This document shows positions 36,297 to 44,171 of a DNA stretch of 64,000 bases, in pieces. The position numbers and the translations under genes were made by a program. A model generated the notes under the pieces. That model was not told the origin of the DNA, ran no database searches, and saw nothing but the letters and a program-made list of their open reading frames with translations. Source of the stretch: Mycolicibacterium goodii (GTDB taxonomy: Bacteria > Actinomycetota > Actinomycetes > Mycobacteriales > Mycobacteriaceae); NCBI RefSeq assembly GCF_022370755.2, contig NZ_CP092364.2, forward strand, positions 558,001-622,000. The letters run 5' to 3'. Every line of letters begins with the position of its first letter. Within the stretch, counting starts at the first letter, position 1.

Positions 36297-37136
36297 TCAC
36301 TGTAGTGGTTGTCGGGTTCCGGTGGTTGCTTTGCGGAGGTTCTCGGATCGGGCGTGGTGGTCGCGAAGGCGGTAGGAGTTGCCGTCGAGGTTGAGCACGA
36401 CTGAGCGGTGCAGGAGCCGGTCGAGCATCGCGGCGGCCACGGTGGTATCGCCAAGGACCTCACCCCATTCGCCGACGCCTCGATTGGTGGTGATCACGAT
36501 CGAGGTCTTCATATAGCGTTGCGCCACAACCTGAAACAACGCCGAGGCAGCCTCGCCGGGCAATGGGAGATAGCCCAGTTCGTCGATCACCAGCAGCGTC
36601 GGCCCGGCGTAGAACCGCATGGTGGTGGCCCAGCGTCCCTCGATCGCCGCGCGGTGACACCGTGCGGCAAGGTCGGCGGCGGTGGTGAAGTAGGTGCGAT
36701 ATCCAGCGTGAGCAGCCGCGCGGGCCAACCCCACCGACAGATGTGTCTTGCCGACCCCTGGTGGTCCGATGAGCAGCACGTTGGTGGCGGTCTCGAGATA
36801 GCGGCAGGTGCCGAGCTCGGCGATGAGCTTGCGGTCCAGTCCGGGGGCGGCGTCGTAGTCGAAGTCCTCCAGGGAGGCTGGGGTGGGCAGGCAGGCGAAC
36901 CGCAACCGGCCGGCCAGACGGCGGGCCTCGGTGGCTTCAACCTCGATCGACAGCAGTTGCTCCAGGGCGGCGGTCATCGAGGTGCCCTCGGCCTGAGCGC
37001 GGTCGAGCACCGAGGGCAGCGCTTCGGCGGCGTCGTGGAGTTTGAGCACGGCCAGATGGCCACGCAGGCGTTGATAGAGGCTGGCTTGGGCGGCGGTGCT
37101 GGGCGTGGGCACCGCATCCGAAGTGGTGGTGGTCAT
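36297..37136 (-). CDS. istB: IstB-like ATP-binding transposition helper
   Basis: AAA+ ATPase of 279 residues. Walker A GPPGVGKTHLSVGLA, Walker B LLVIDELGYLPL and the sensor segment SIVITTNRGVGEWGEVLGD are intact. The N-terminal helical region recruits IstA in this family. The start ATG overlaps the istA stop by four bases. No truncation is visible. Confidence 0.92.
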   Translation of the reverse strand: MTTTTSDAVPTPSTAAQASLYQRLRGHLAVLKLHDAAEALPSVLDRAQAEGTSMTAALEQLLSIEVEATEARRLAGRLRFACLPTPASLEDFDYDAAPGLDRKLIAELGTCRYLETATNVLLIGPPGVGKTHLSVGLARAAAHAGYRTYFTTAADLAARCHRAAIEGRWATTMRFYAGPTLLVIDELGYLPLPGEAASALFQVVAQRYMKTSIVITTNRGVGEWGEVLGDTTVAAAMLDRLLHRSVVLNLDGNSYRLRDHHARSENLRKATTGTRQPLQ

Positions 37137-38500
37137 GACAAGGTGTTCCTTCCGCGGGCGGCGCGTTCGTCGGTGGACAGATCGATCACGGTCGTCGGTG
37201 CGCCGAGAGTGTCGACTGTTATTGCTGATTCAGGAGCAGAGGTGTTGAGCCGCAATACTTCTGCGGCTGCCAACGCAGCTGGCCCGGGTGGGATGCGTTC
37301 CTTGCGGCGATGGGCTCGCCCACCGGTGGCGGCCGCGGTCATCGCCAGCTGATCCAAGGCGAGGACGTGGCCGTGATCGCGGACCATCACCCCGGCGCCG
37401 TCGGTGGCCAACCGGTGGCGGGCGATGGTGATCTGGGAGGCGGTGACGATGTCGATGACGTCAGATCCCAGCACGTGGGTGACGCTGACCGTCGCCGACG
37501 CCAGCTCCGGGGGCACCGAGTAGCGGTTACCCCGGTAGGAGACCATGGCCTGCCGTGACACTGTGCGGTCCTCGCTGAGGATCAGCGGATAAGCGACATC
37601 GGGCAGCGGCGCCAAGGGCTCGGTGGCAGCCAGAGCGGCCACCGATAGCTTGCCGTCGTCAGTGGGCCGCAGCCGGGCATCGGCACGGACTCGACAGAAG
37701 TCGTCGAGGCGATCTTGGGCCTGTTCGACCGTGAGGTCATCAGAAAGGTTGCGCCACCACCGCTGGGCGGCAGTGTGATTGGCCTTTTCGACCACACCTT
37801 TGCGGTTGCCTCGCTTGGGTGGGCAGATCGCCACCATCACCCCGTAATGCTTGGCCACCCCGGCGAACGACGCGGTGACCCGGCCCGAGCCGGGATCGCA
37901 GACCGTCGCCATGCGATCGAAGCGCCAGGTGCGGGTCAATCCACCCAGTTTGCGCGAGATCCGGTCCAGACCGTCCACGAGGTGCGGTTGGGTCATCGCC
38001 GGCGCCAACACTGCCCGCCAGCGACTGGAATACGCCAGCGACCCGACCAGCAGATGCGCCATTGCGCCCCACCCCCATGAGGCGGGTGGGTTGGGCAGAT
38101 CAAGCCAGTCCCATTGGGTTTCGTCCCCGGGCGGGTGATCGATGACGGAGTTGGCGCGATCGGCGGGGTTGGCGCAGTCCGGGCAGTGCGGGCGCAGGTT
38201 TCGGGCCCGGATCTGGCGGGTCAGCGTCGGATACGACATCGCGTAGCCCAGGTCTTCGAGTTCGTCGCACAGCGTGCGGGCCCACAGGTGCGGGTCCTCG
38301 GTCAATCGGGCGGTGACGTAAGCGACGAACGGTTCAAACGGATCAACGGCGGCCGGTTTGCGCACGCCCGGGGTGGTGACACCGTTGAGGTAGTTGCGGA
38401 CCGTTCGGCGGTTCTTGTTCGTGTGACGGGCAATGGCCGAGATCGACCAGCCTCGTTTACGTAGGGCGTGTATCTCCAAGTCGTCCTCCCATGTGAGCAT
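37133..38500 (-). CDS. istA: IstA-like DDE transposase
   Basis: Transposase of 455 residues. The N-terminal helix-turn-helix (SISAIARHTNKNRRTVRNYL) is followed by an rve-type integrase core: first Asp in WDWLDLP, second in TVCDPGSGRV and Glu in RGNRKGVVEKANH. A C-terminal beta domain (MVSYRGNRYSVPPELA) is also typical. The gene appears complete. Confidence 0.92.
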   Translation of the reverse strand: MLTWEDDLEIHALRKRGWSISAIARHTNKNRRTVRNYLNGVTTPGVRKPAAVDPFEPFVAYVTARLTEDPHLWARTLCDELEDLGYAMSYPTLTRQIRARNLRPHCPDCANPADRANSVIDHPPGDETQWDWLDLPNPPASWGWGAMAHLLVGSLAYSSRWRAVLAPAMTQPHLVDGLDRISRKLGGLTRTWRFDRMATVCDPGSGRVTASFAGVAKHYGVMVAICPPKRGNRKGVVEKANHTAAQRWWRNLSDDLTVEQAQDRLDDFCRVRADARLRPTDDGKLSVAALAATEPLAPLPDVAYPLILSEDRTVSRQAMVSYRGNRYSVPPELASATVSVTHVLGSDVIDIVTASQITIARHRLATDGAGVMVRDHGHVLALDQLAMTAAATGGRAHRRKERIPPGPAALAAAEVLRLNTSAPESAITVDTLGAPTTVIDLSTDERAARGRNTLS

Positions 38501-38631
38501 GAGAAAGCGGGTCTCCTTCAGATAGCTGGTGCGTGGTCAGAGACCACCAGCATCGAAGGAGACCCGCCCTCATCGGCGGAGCCACACAGGTGAGCACTTT
38601 CGGTGAGCAGAACTGAGCATTTTCAATGAGC

Positions 38632-38981
38632 GCCGTCACGGTAGATCTTCTCGTAGCCCTCGATGGTGGCCGGGTCGATAGCGCCGACCAGGCTGTCAAG
38701 GTACTGCCGAGCGTAGGTACCCAGAGGCGTGTTGGCTTTGGCCTTAGCCGCGCTGGGGCCCATGCCGTAGCAGGCGTCCAGCTAGTCCTCAACCTTGCGC
38801 AGGTGCGCCTCGGCCTTGCGCTTGGTAGGGAAGGTCTCAGACGTCTCCTTGAACTCACCGGTTGGCGCGCTGAATTCATCGCGCACGGGCTCCAGCCAAC
38901 GAACGTGATACAACACGACCGGATTGCCGTACTTGTCGAGCTGCTTGGTGGTGCGCTTGCGAATGAAAGCCGGAGTGTCAC
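38632..38981 (-). pseudogene. tyrosine integrase, N-terminal portion with nonsense codon
   Basis: The frame reads AFIRKRTTKQLDKYGNPVVLYHVRW, then KRKAEAHLRKVED, a TAG stop at 38784-38782, and LDACYGMGPSAAKAKANTP up to EGYEKIYRDG at the IS edge. This is the arm-binding and core-binding start of the integrase whose remainder lies at 35195-36241. CAG to TAG is the simplest origin of the stop. The natural start, GTG 38981 coupled to the upstream stop, is two bases out of frame with this reading, consistent with a duplicated AC. Confidence 0.75.
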
Positions 38982-39145
38982 TTGTCCTTCGATTTGTCAG
39001 TTGCCACGTCGGCTTCCAGCCGGCAATCGTGCTGCACCAATTGCCTAGCTGCTTCTAACTCTTCGGGTGTTTGCGAAGTACACGCACTCCGGTTCGTCGG
39101 GCTCGCCCGCTTCCATTCGAGGGCGCCACCGTCTGCCGGGTCCAT
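38978..39145 (-). CDS. small protein beside attR, excisionase position
   Basis: Protein of 55 residues whose ATG (39145) abuts the attR repeat and whose stop overlaps the integrase start. It is rich in charged residues (TPEELEAARQLVQHDCRLEAD, then a Lys-rich tail). Small genes here are common in actinobacterial tRNA islands and often influence excision. No DNA-binding motif is certain. Confidence 0.5.
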   Translation of the reverse strand: MDPADGGALEWKRASPTNRSACTSQTPEELEAARQLVQHDCRLEADVATDKSKDK

Positions 39146-39197
39146 GGCAGCGGACTTAAAATCCGCCAAGTGTCGGTTCGAGTCCGACTGGGGGCAC
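39146..39197 (+). repeat. attR: 52-bp direct repeat
   Basis: Exact copy of 32855-32906. It lacks the 5' half of the tRNA, so it is not a second tRNA gene. It marks the right end of the island; chromosomal genes resume after it. Confidence 0.92.
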
Positions 39198-39255
39198 TGC
39201 ATAAGCACTGGTCGAGACGCACCCGTTCCACCCGACGAGTCGTGGCGAGTGCGTC

Positions 39256-40113
39256 TCACTGAGCGGGGCGGTGCTCGGCCAAGGCGCGGAAGGCCTGTAT
39301 CGGTGAGGCGTTGGGGTGCTCGGTGAGAACCTGGATGCCGACGTGGTTGGCGCCAGCGGCGAGGTGCTGGTCGATCTGGGTGTAGATCGTCTCTGGGGAA
39401 CCGTGAGCGACCAGGGCGTCGACGAGTGCGTCGCTGCCCGACCCCTCGACATCCGCCTCGGTGAACCCGTGCCGCATCAGGTTGTTGGTGTAGTTGCGCA
39501 AACCGAGGTAGGGATTCTGGACGGCGCAACGGCCGATCCTTCGCGCCTCGGCATCGTCCTCGGTCAGCACGACCTTGTGCTCGGGAGCCAGGAAAGCACT
39601 GCTGCCCAGCATTTCTCGCGCGTAGCGCGTGTGCGAGGGCACGGTGAGATAGGGGTGTGCCCCCAGCGTCTTCTCGCCGGCCAATGTGAGCGTTCTCCTT
39701 CCCAGGGCGCCGATCACGATCGCCTCGGCCGGCACGCTGCCCTCCACGAGCGCACCGACATAGTTGGCCATCAGTTCGAATGGTCTTTCGTAGGTTGCTC
39801 GGGTTTCGGGATGGCCGAGACCGATGCCCAGCAGCAGCCGGGGTCCGTGGCGGTCGACGATCCGGTGATAGTGGTGGGCGATGCAGCGTGGGTCGTCTTG
39901 CCACATGTTGATGATCGCCGTCGCGATGATCGCGTTCTTGGTCGCGGCGACCATCTGCTCGAGCAGAGCGAGGTCACCGACAGGGTCCGCCCCGATTCCC
40001 ACCCAGATCGTCTGATATCCCAGGTCCTCGAGTAGAGGTGCGTAGTCGATACGGGGGGCATCACCCAGTGCAGGGTTGAGCCATGCTCCGTAGGTGCCGA
40101 ACTGCTCGTGCAC
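39256..40113 (-). CDS. LLM-class F420-dependent oxidoreductase
   Basis: Luciferase-like (beta/alpha)8 protein of 285 residues. The N-terminal FGTYGAWLN and GYQTIWVGIG strands, the RLLLGIGLGHPETR motif and the late GSPETIYTQIDQHLAAGANHVGIQVL segment are family hallmarks; mycobacterial members mostly use F420. GTG start. It follows the MerR gene by 15 bp on the same strand, so the regulator and enzyme form an operon. Substrate unknown. Confidence 0.85.
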   Translation of the reverse strand: MHEQFGTYGAWLNPALGDAPRIDYAPLLEDLGYQTIWVGIGADPVGDLALLEQMVAATKNAIIATAIINMWQDDPRCIAHHYHRIVDRHGPRLLLGIGLGHPETRATYERPFELMANYVGALVEGSVPAEAIVIGALGRRTLTLAGEKTLGAHPYLTVPSHTRYAREMLGSSAFLAPEHKVVLTEDDAEARRIGRCAVQNPYLGLRNYTNNLMRHGFTEADVEGSGSDALVDALVAHGSPETIYTQIDQHLAAGANHVGIQVLTEHPNASPIQAFRALAEHRPAQ

Positions 40114-40128
40114 GTCAGCGGTCTCCTT

Positions 40129-40956
40129 TCATTCCGATGGCGCGGTGGTGCTGAAGATCGGCCAACAGATTTCTGTGGCGGTGAACCGGGCCGGATCTGT
40201 GGGGGTGCCGCCGAAGTAGTGTTCGCGGATGGGCCCCTGGCTGCTGATCAGATGCTCGTTGACATAGATTCCCAGTGCCGCGTAACTGCGGTCGATGCCA
40301 TCGTGGCCGCCCGGGTGGGTGAGCACCGCGAATTCAGTTCTGGGTAAGACCTCGGCATCGATGCCCTCCGGGGGATCGGCAGATGATGGTGCGGGGACGA
40401 ACATGGTTGCGCTGCCCTGCTGTTCGAGAAACAGTGCTCTGTCGTAGAGGCCGCCCGGCACCACCGCGGTAGGCACACCTGCGGCCATGGCGACAGCCTG
40501 GTGCAGCTTCCTCAGTGCCGCTGCGAACCAGTCATCGATTTCGGAGACGTCGATGATGGCGCTGGTGGACCACACGGCGAGCGCTGGCTCGTGGCGCACC
40601 GTGACGTCGGCGGGAGGGCGCACCGGGGAAAGCAACTCGCGCAGCGCACCCACGGTTTCACGGGTCTGCGCGAGCGCAGCCTCCATCTGCTCGAGATGGG
40701 TTGTGATGATCTCGGCGCGGGCTCCGGGGTCTTCGGTGCTCAGCAGCGCCTTGATGTCGGGAATGGACATGCCCAGAGACCGGAACCGGCGGATGATGTG
40801 TGCATGATCGACTTGGCTGGTGTCGTAGAAGCGGTAGCCGGTGTGGGGGTCGACGTGAGCCGGCTCGAGGATGCCGATGTCGTGGTAGTGCCGTAGCGCC
40901 TTGCGGCTCAGACTGGTCATCACCGCGAAATCACCGATCGAGACTTGTGCGCCCAT
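40129..40956 (-). CDS. MerR-family regulator with GyrI-like ligand domain
   Basis: Regulator of 275 residues. N-terminal MerR domain: SIGDFAVMTSLSRKALRHYHDIGIL and the wing GYRFYDTSQV, then a dimerisation helix (about 80-115). The C-terminal ~150 residues form a GyrI/effector-binding domain as in BmrR, suited to small hydrophobic ligands. ATG 40956 follows AGGAGG by six bases. It is divergent from a SnoaL-SDR pair and has a matching operator on each side. Confidence 0.9.
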   Translation of the reverse strand: MGAQVSIGDFAVMTSLSRKALRHYHDIGILEPAHVDPHTGYRFYDTSQVDHAHIIRRFRSLGMSIPDIKALLSTEDPGARAEIITTHLEQMEAALAQTRETVGALRELLSPVRPPADVTVRHEPALAVWSTSAIIDVSEIDDWFAAALRKLHQAVAMAAGVPTAVVPGGLYDRALFLEQQGSATMFVPAPSSADPPEGIDAEVLPRTEFAVLTHPGGHDGIDRSYAALGIYVNEHLISSQGPIREHYFGGTPTDPARFTATEICWPIFSTTAPSE

Positions 40957-40993
40957 GGCGTCCTCCTCTTCGTCGCGCGCCTCCATCGAGGCC

Positions 40994-41024
40994 ATCTTGA
41001 AGCTTCCCCCTGGGGCAAGGTCAA
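40994..41024 (-). promoter_or_regulatory. MerR-type promoter of the merR-LLM operon
   Basis: On the minus strand: TTGACC (-35, 41024-41019), a 19-bp spacer that contains the inverted repeat CTTGCCCC/GGGGGAAG, and CAAGAT (-10, 40999-40994). The overlong 19-bp spacer with a central palindrome is the hallmark of MerR-activated promoters. Confidence 0.7.
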
Positions 41025-41050
41025 CATCGCGGCATGCTCGCAATCACGGG

Positions 41051-41081
41051 TTGACTTTGCCCTTACGGGAACCTCCATCGT
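41051..41081 (+). promoter_or_regulatory. MerR-type promoter of the SnoaL-SDR operon
   Basis: TTGACT (41051-41056), 19-bp spacer with TTGCCC and GGGAA half-sites, and a poor -10 (CATCGT, 41076-41081). The half-sites match those of the divergent promoter at 40994-41024. The predicted transcription start coincides with the ATG at 41088, so the mRNA may be leaderless. Confidence 0.6.
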
Positions 41082-41087
41082 GGGGCC

Positions 41088-41429
41088 ATGACGACAACAG
41101 AATGGGAAGCGCTCCCAGAAGCCGTGAAGACGTTCATGACCGCACTCGATGCCCGTGAGGTGGATCAAGTGCTGGCCACCCTCAGCAACGATGCCGTGGT
41201 GACCGATGAAGGCCACGACTACAAGGGACACGACGAGATCGGGGCCTGGCTGGCCACCGCAGTCACCGAGTACACCTACACCACCGAGTTCACCGGCGCG
41301 TCCACCACCGACGCCGGCGTCGACGTCGGGCAGCATCTCGAGGGCAACTTCCCGGGCGGGGTCGCTGACCTGAACTACCGCTTCACCCTCGACGGTGCGG
41401 TGATCAGTCGGCTGGTGATCGAGCCGTGA
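41088..41429 (+). CDS. SnoaL/NTF2-like protein
   Basis: Small NTF2-fold protein of 113 residues (DALDAREVDQVLATLSNDAVVTDEG, then GHDEIGAWL). No strong ribosome site precedes the ATG, in keeping with leaderless initiation. The stop overlaps the SDR start by four bases. Probably a ligand-binding or isomerase-type protein working with the SDR. Confidence 0.82.
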   Translation: MTTTEWEALPEAVKTFMTALDAREVDQVLATLSNDAVVTDEGHDYKGHDEIGAWLATAVTEYTYTTEFTGASTTDAGVDVGQHLEGNFPGGVADLNYRFTLDGAVISRLVIEP

Positions 41430-42265
41430 CGCGGCGGTGGTTCATCACCGGTGGCACACCCGGCAACTTCGGGGTGGCGTTCGCCGAGGCGGCGCTCGAC
41501 ACCGGTGACCGCGTGGTGTTGACCTCTCGGCGTCCGCAGGAGCTGGCGGCGTGGGCCGACCAGTACGGCGACCGGGTTCTCGTCGTGCCACTGGAGCTCA
41601 CCGACGCGGCACAGGTGCAGCGCGCGGTGCAGGCAGCCGAGGAGCGATTCGGCGGTATCGACGTGCTGGTCAACAACGCCGGCCGCGGGTGGTACGGATC
41701 CATCGAAGCGATGGACGAATCCGCGATGCGCGCGATGTTCGAGCTGAACTTCTTCGCCGTGCTCTCCGTGACGCGTGCGGTGCTGCCGGGTATGCGCGCC
41801 CGCGGAAACGGGTGGATTGTCAACGTGTCCTCGGTGGCCGGGCTTGTGTCGGCGCCCGGATTCGGCTACTACAGCGCGACGAAGTTCGCCATCGAAGCCG
41901 TCACCGATGCGTTGCGTGACGAGGTCGCTGCGCAGGGCATCTCCGTATTGGCGGTGGAACCGGGAGCGTTTCGCACGAACGCCTACGCCGCCTTCGCGAA
42001 CGAGCCTGTCGCGGAACCGATTCCGGTCTATCACGACATGCTGGAGCAGGTACGTGCCGCATTCGTCGAGATGAACGGGGTGCAGCCCGGTGACCCACTG
42101 CGCGGGGCCCGGGCGGTGATCGCGGCGATGGCCCAGGACCCGCCGCCCCGCCGGCTGGTCCTCGGCAACAGCGGATACGACGCCGTAGTCGATGCACTGG
42201 AGCAGGCCCTGACCGAGATCCGCGCCCACGAGACACTGTCGCGCAGCGCGGATTTCCCCACCTGA
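41426..42265 (+). CDS. short-chain dehydrogenase/reductase
   Basis: SDR of 279 residues. Its cofactor motif is variant, ITGGTPGNFG instead of TGxxxGIG; NNAG, the catalytic Ser region NVSSVAGLVSAPGFG and YSATK are intact. SRRP after the second strand suggests NADP(H). GTG start coupled to the SnoaL gene. MerR control implies induction by the compound that this pair and the LLM enzyme process. Confidence 0.86.
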   Translation: MTRRWFITGGTPGNFGVAFAEAALDTGDRVVLTSRRPQELAAWADQYGDRVLVVPLELTDAAQVQRAVQAAEERFGGIDVLVNNAGRGWYGSIEAMDESAMRAMFELNFFAVLSVTRAVLPGMRARGNGWIVNVSSVAGLVSAPGFGYYSATKFAIEAVTDALRDEVAAQGISVLAVEPGAFRTNAYAAFANEPVAEPIPVYHDMLEQVRAAFVEMNGVQPGDPLRGARAVIAAMAQDPPPRRLVLGNSGYDAVVDALEQALTEIRAHETLSRSADFPT

Positions 42266-42413
42266 TCGGACTCATGGGGCATGCGACGCGGGCCTCGAGT
42301 TCGTTGTCGCTCGAACCACCCTGTGGCATGGCGGTTCTCCCCGGCGCCGATTCGGGCGACGGCGTGACCGAACCCGATTCGACTGTGCGCCAGTCGATCC
42401 AGGCTGTCGCTGC

Positions 42414-42785
42414 CTAGCGCCGCCCACCTCCACGTCTACCTCCAGGCGAAGGCCGGGGTCGGGGTCCTGGATTAGGCCGTCCGATATCCGGTCGCCCTGG
42501 TCCTGGAGCGCCAATATTGGGAGGGCGAGGAACCGGGACGTCGAGGTCGAGATCGACATCGACGATATCCGGGACGTAGACCGGCAGCCACGGATCCACG
42601 TACACGGCGGGAGGCGGCGGGAACTCGCAGATGAGCGTCGTGAAGTTCCAGTACATGCCCGGTGGGCAAGGTGGTGGCGGTGGCGGTGGTTGGCCGTTGC
42701 TGACCGCTGGTGAGGCGAATTCGATCAGCGGCAGTATTGCCAATACGGCGGCTGACATGGCACTGCGTTGTAGCCAAGGCCTCAT
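42414..42785 (-). CDS. secreted Pro-rich small protein
   Basis: Protein of 123 residues with a signal peptide (to about SNGQP). A Pro-only run follows, then a short Cys-containing core (CPPGMYWNFTTLICEFPPPP) and an acidic VDVDLDLDVPVP stretch, then a Gly/Pro/Arg-rich tail. ATG 42785 is preceded by GAGAAGA. The family is not recognised; similar short Pro-rich secreted proteins are common in mycobacteria. Confidence 0.7.
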   Translation of the reverse strand: MRPWLQRSAMSAAVLAILPLIEFASPAVSNGQPPPPPPPCPPGMYWNFTTLICEFPPPPAVYVDPWLPVYVPDIVDVDLDLDVPVPRPPNIGAPGPGRPDIGRPNPGPRPRPSPGGRRGGGRR

Positions 42786-43039
42786 TGGAATCTTCTCTCG
42801 TTGCCTTCTGCGTGGAAGCCTACGATTCGTCCGCTGTCTGGGGGCTCGATTCAACGGAGACCTTGCCGCGTCTGTGGGGCAGGGACGCTCCCGAACGGTG
42901 AAAAGTTGCCGGTCGGCCTCCAACGGCGAATCTGCCACGCGTATTGATTGCGGAACTTATCGTGGGCTTACACAGTGCGGGGACCCTGCCGGTCACATGA
43001 TCCGCGGGGGTGGCCGCATTCGATGAAGGAGAAGCAGCA

Positions 43040-43435
43040 ATGATGTTGCGTTCACAACTTCAAAGGCGCCGCGGGGGAATGGAAGCCGTTGGCGCTGTCG
43101 CATTGGCCGGCGCATTGTTACTCGGGAGCGCCGCGACTGTTGGTGCACAACCGCCACCGCCGGCGCCGCCCAATTGCTCGCCCGCGGACTGGGCAGGCGT
43201 CCGGGCTGGCGTCGCGGCGGCACTCTCGGCCTATCTGTACACCCATCCGCCGGTGAACGATTTCTTCGCCACTCTCAAAGGCCAGTCCCGGGACGAGGTG
43301 CGTCCACAAGTGCAAGCGTATTTGGAGGCCAACCCGCAGGTCCGGGCGGAACTGCAGGGCATCAAGCAACCCGCCGACGACTTTCTCAACCGCTGTGACG
43401 TGGAACCAAACCCGTCGAACACGCCATTTCCCTGA
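43040..43435 (+). CDS. secreted hemophore-like (MHB family) protein
   Basis: Protein of 131 residues with a signal peptide cut near TVGAQ. The mature part starts with a Pro-rich stretch and two cysteines frame a helical domain (CSPADWAGVRAGVAAALSAYL ... FLNRC). This is the pattern of mycobacterial hemophore-like proteins related to Rv0203, in which YLYTHPPVNDFF is a conserved segment. AAGGAG lies eight bases before ATG 43040. Heme binding is known for some relatives only. Confidence 0.75.
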   Translation: MMLRSQLQRRRGGMEAVGAVALAGALLLGSAATVGAQPPPPAPPNCSPADWAGVRAGVAAALSAYLYTHPPVNDFFATLKGQSRDEVRPQVQAYLEANPQVRAELQGIKQPADDFLNRCDVEPNPSNTPFP

Positions 43436-43543
43436 TGCCCTACCCGTCGCATGACTGCGTGCGGCACCGACATGCTCGAATTGCGCTGTGCCACAACGGC
43501 GTTCGATGGCCGTGCCCGCTGTGCGGCCGTTCGAGGAGAACCG

Positions 43544-44026
43544 ATGAATCTGGCGAGTTGGCTCTTGGGCTTGGCGCTCATAGTGCTGACCATCGCGGTG
43601 CACACCACCGGTGTGGTGATGATGGCCTTCGGGCTCGAAAGAAAAACCCGATCACGGGTCCAGAAGTACCACGTTGATCCGCTTCGGGCGATTCCGGTCG
43701 TGATTGCCAACATCGGATTGGTAGCAGTGGTGCTGGCCGTTCTGCATGGATTGGAGGGCATGCTCTGGGCGTCGGCATACCGGTGGCTCGGTGTATTCGG
43801 CTCGTATGCCGACGCGTCGATCTACTCCCTGGGCACCATGGCCACCCTCGAGATACCGGACCTCGTGGTGCCATCCCGGTATCGACTGATCGGCGTGCTC
43901 GAGAGCATCAACGGCGTGCTGCTGTTTGGTATCAGCACGGCGTTCCTCTTCGCAGTGATGCAGACGTATTTTCTGGAGCTTTTCCACCCACGCGGACGTG
44001 GTACCAATGATGAACCCGCGGCGTAG
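43544..44026 (+). CDS. membrane protein, channel-like
   Basis: Protein of 160 residues with three helices (about 6-30, 50-75, 120-143). The loop before the last helix, YSLGTMATLEIPDLVVPSRYRLIGVLESINGVLLFGISTAFLFAV, resembles the pore-helix/filter/TM2 arrangement of two-TM ion channels but has no GYG filter. ATG 43544 follows GAGGAG by six bases. Function unknown; ion-channel-like fold is an inference. Confidence 0.7.
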   Translation: MNLASWLLGLALIVLTIAVHTTGVVMMAFGLERKTRSRVQKYHVDPLRAIPVVIANIGLVAVVLAVLHGLEGMLWASAYRWLGVFGSYADASIYSLGTMATLEIPDLVVPSRYRLIGVLESINGVLLFGISTAFLFAVMQTYFLELFHPRGRGTNDEPAA

Positions 44027-44171
44027 ACCGTCACTACGAGGCTCCCCCCTGGGTGGTGGACCACTCAGCCGTCGCCAACCACGATCGCTTTCGACCCTCC
44101 AACCACGTAGGCCACGGCGACGTGAGTTCACTACGGCGGCACGTGTCGCAGCCCCTGAACGCGTCGATCGA

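Larger units (their letters stand above)
36242..38631 (-). mobile_element. IS21-family insertion sequence, about 2.4 kb
   Basis: Carries istA and istB in the usual overlapping order. The ends are imperfect inverted repeats of about 47 bp, each with three TGCTCA/TGAGCA units (left 36242-36288; right 38585-38631), and identical inner GGTGAGCAC sequences. It is inserted in the island integrase gene. No clear target duplication is visible, so the exact ends are uncertain by a few bases. Confidence 0.85.
32907..39197. mobile_element. tRNA-Leu-integrated genomic island, about 6.3 kb
   Basis: Bounded by 52-bp direct repeats, the left one inside tRNA-Leu. Contents in order: three cargo genes (plus), a tyrosine integrase gene (minus) interrupted by an IS21-type element, and a small gene next to attR (minus) in the usual excisionase position. 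The cargo is visibly less GC-rich and uses more A/T-ending codons than the chromosome around it, a sign of transfer. With the integrase destroyed, the element should now be fixed. Confidence 0.9.

Noticed and set aside
38457..38981. Minus-strand 174-residue ORF across the IS end
   Set aside because: Its frame is off by one from the integrase homology and it crosses the IS boundary; it arises from the frameshift and insertion.
39146..39197. Apparent second tRNA-Leu copy
   Set aside because: Only the 3' half is present; it is the attR repeat, not a functional tRNA.
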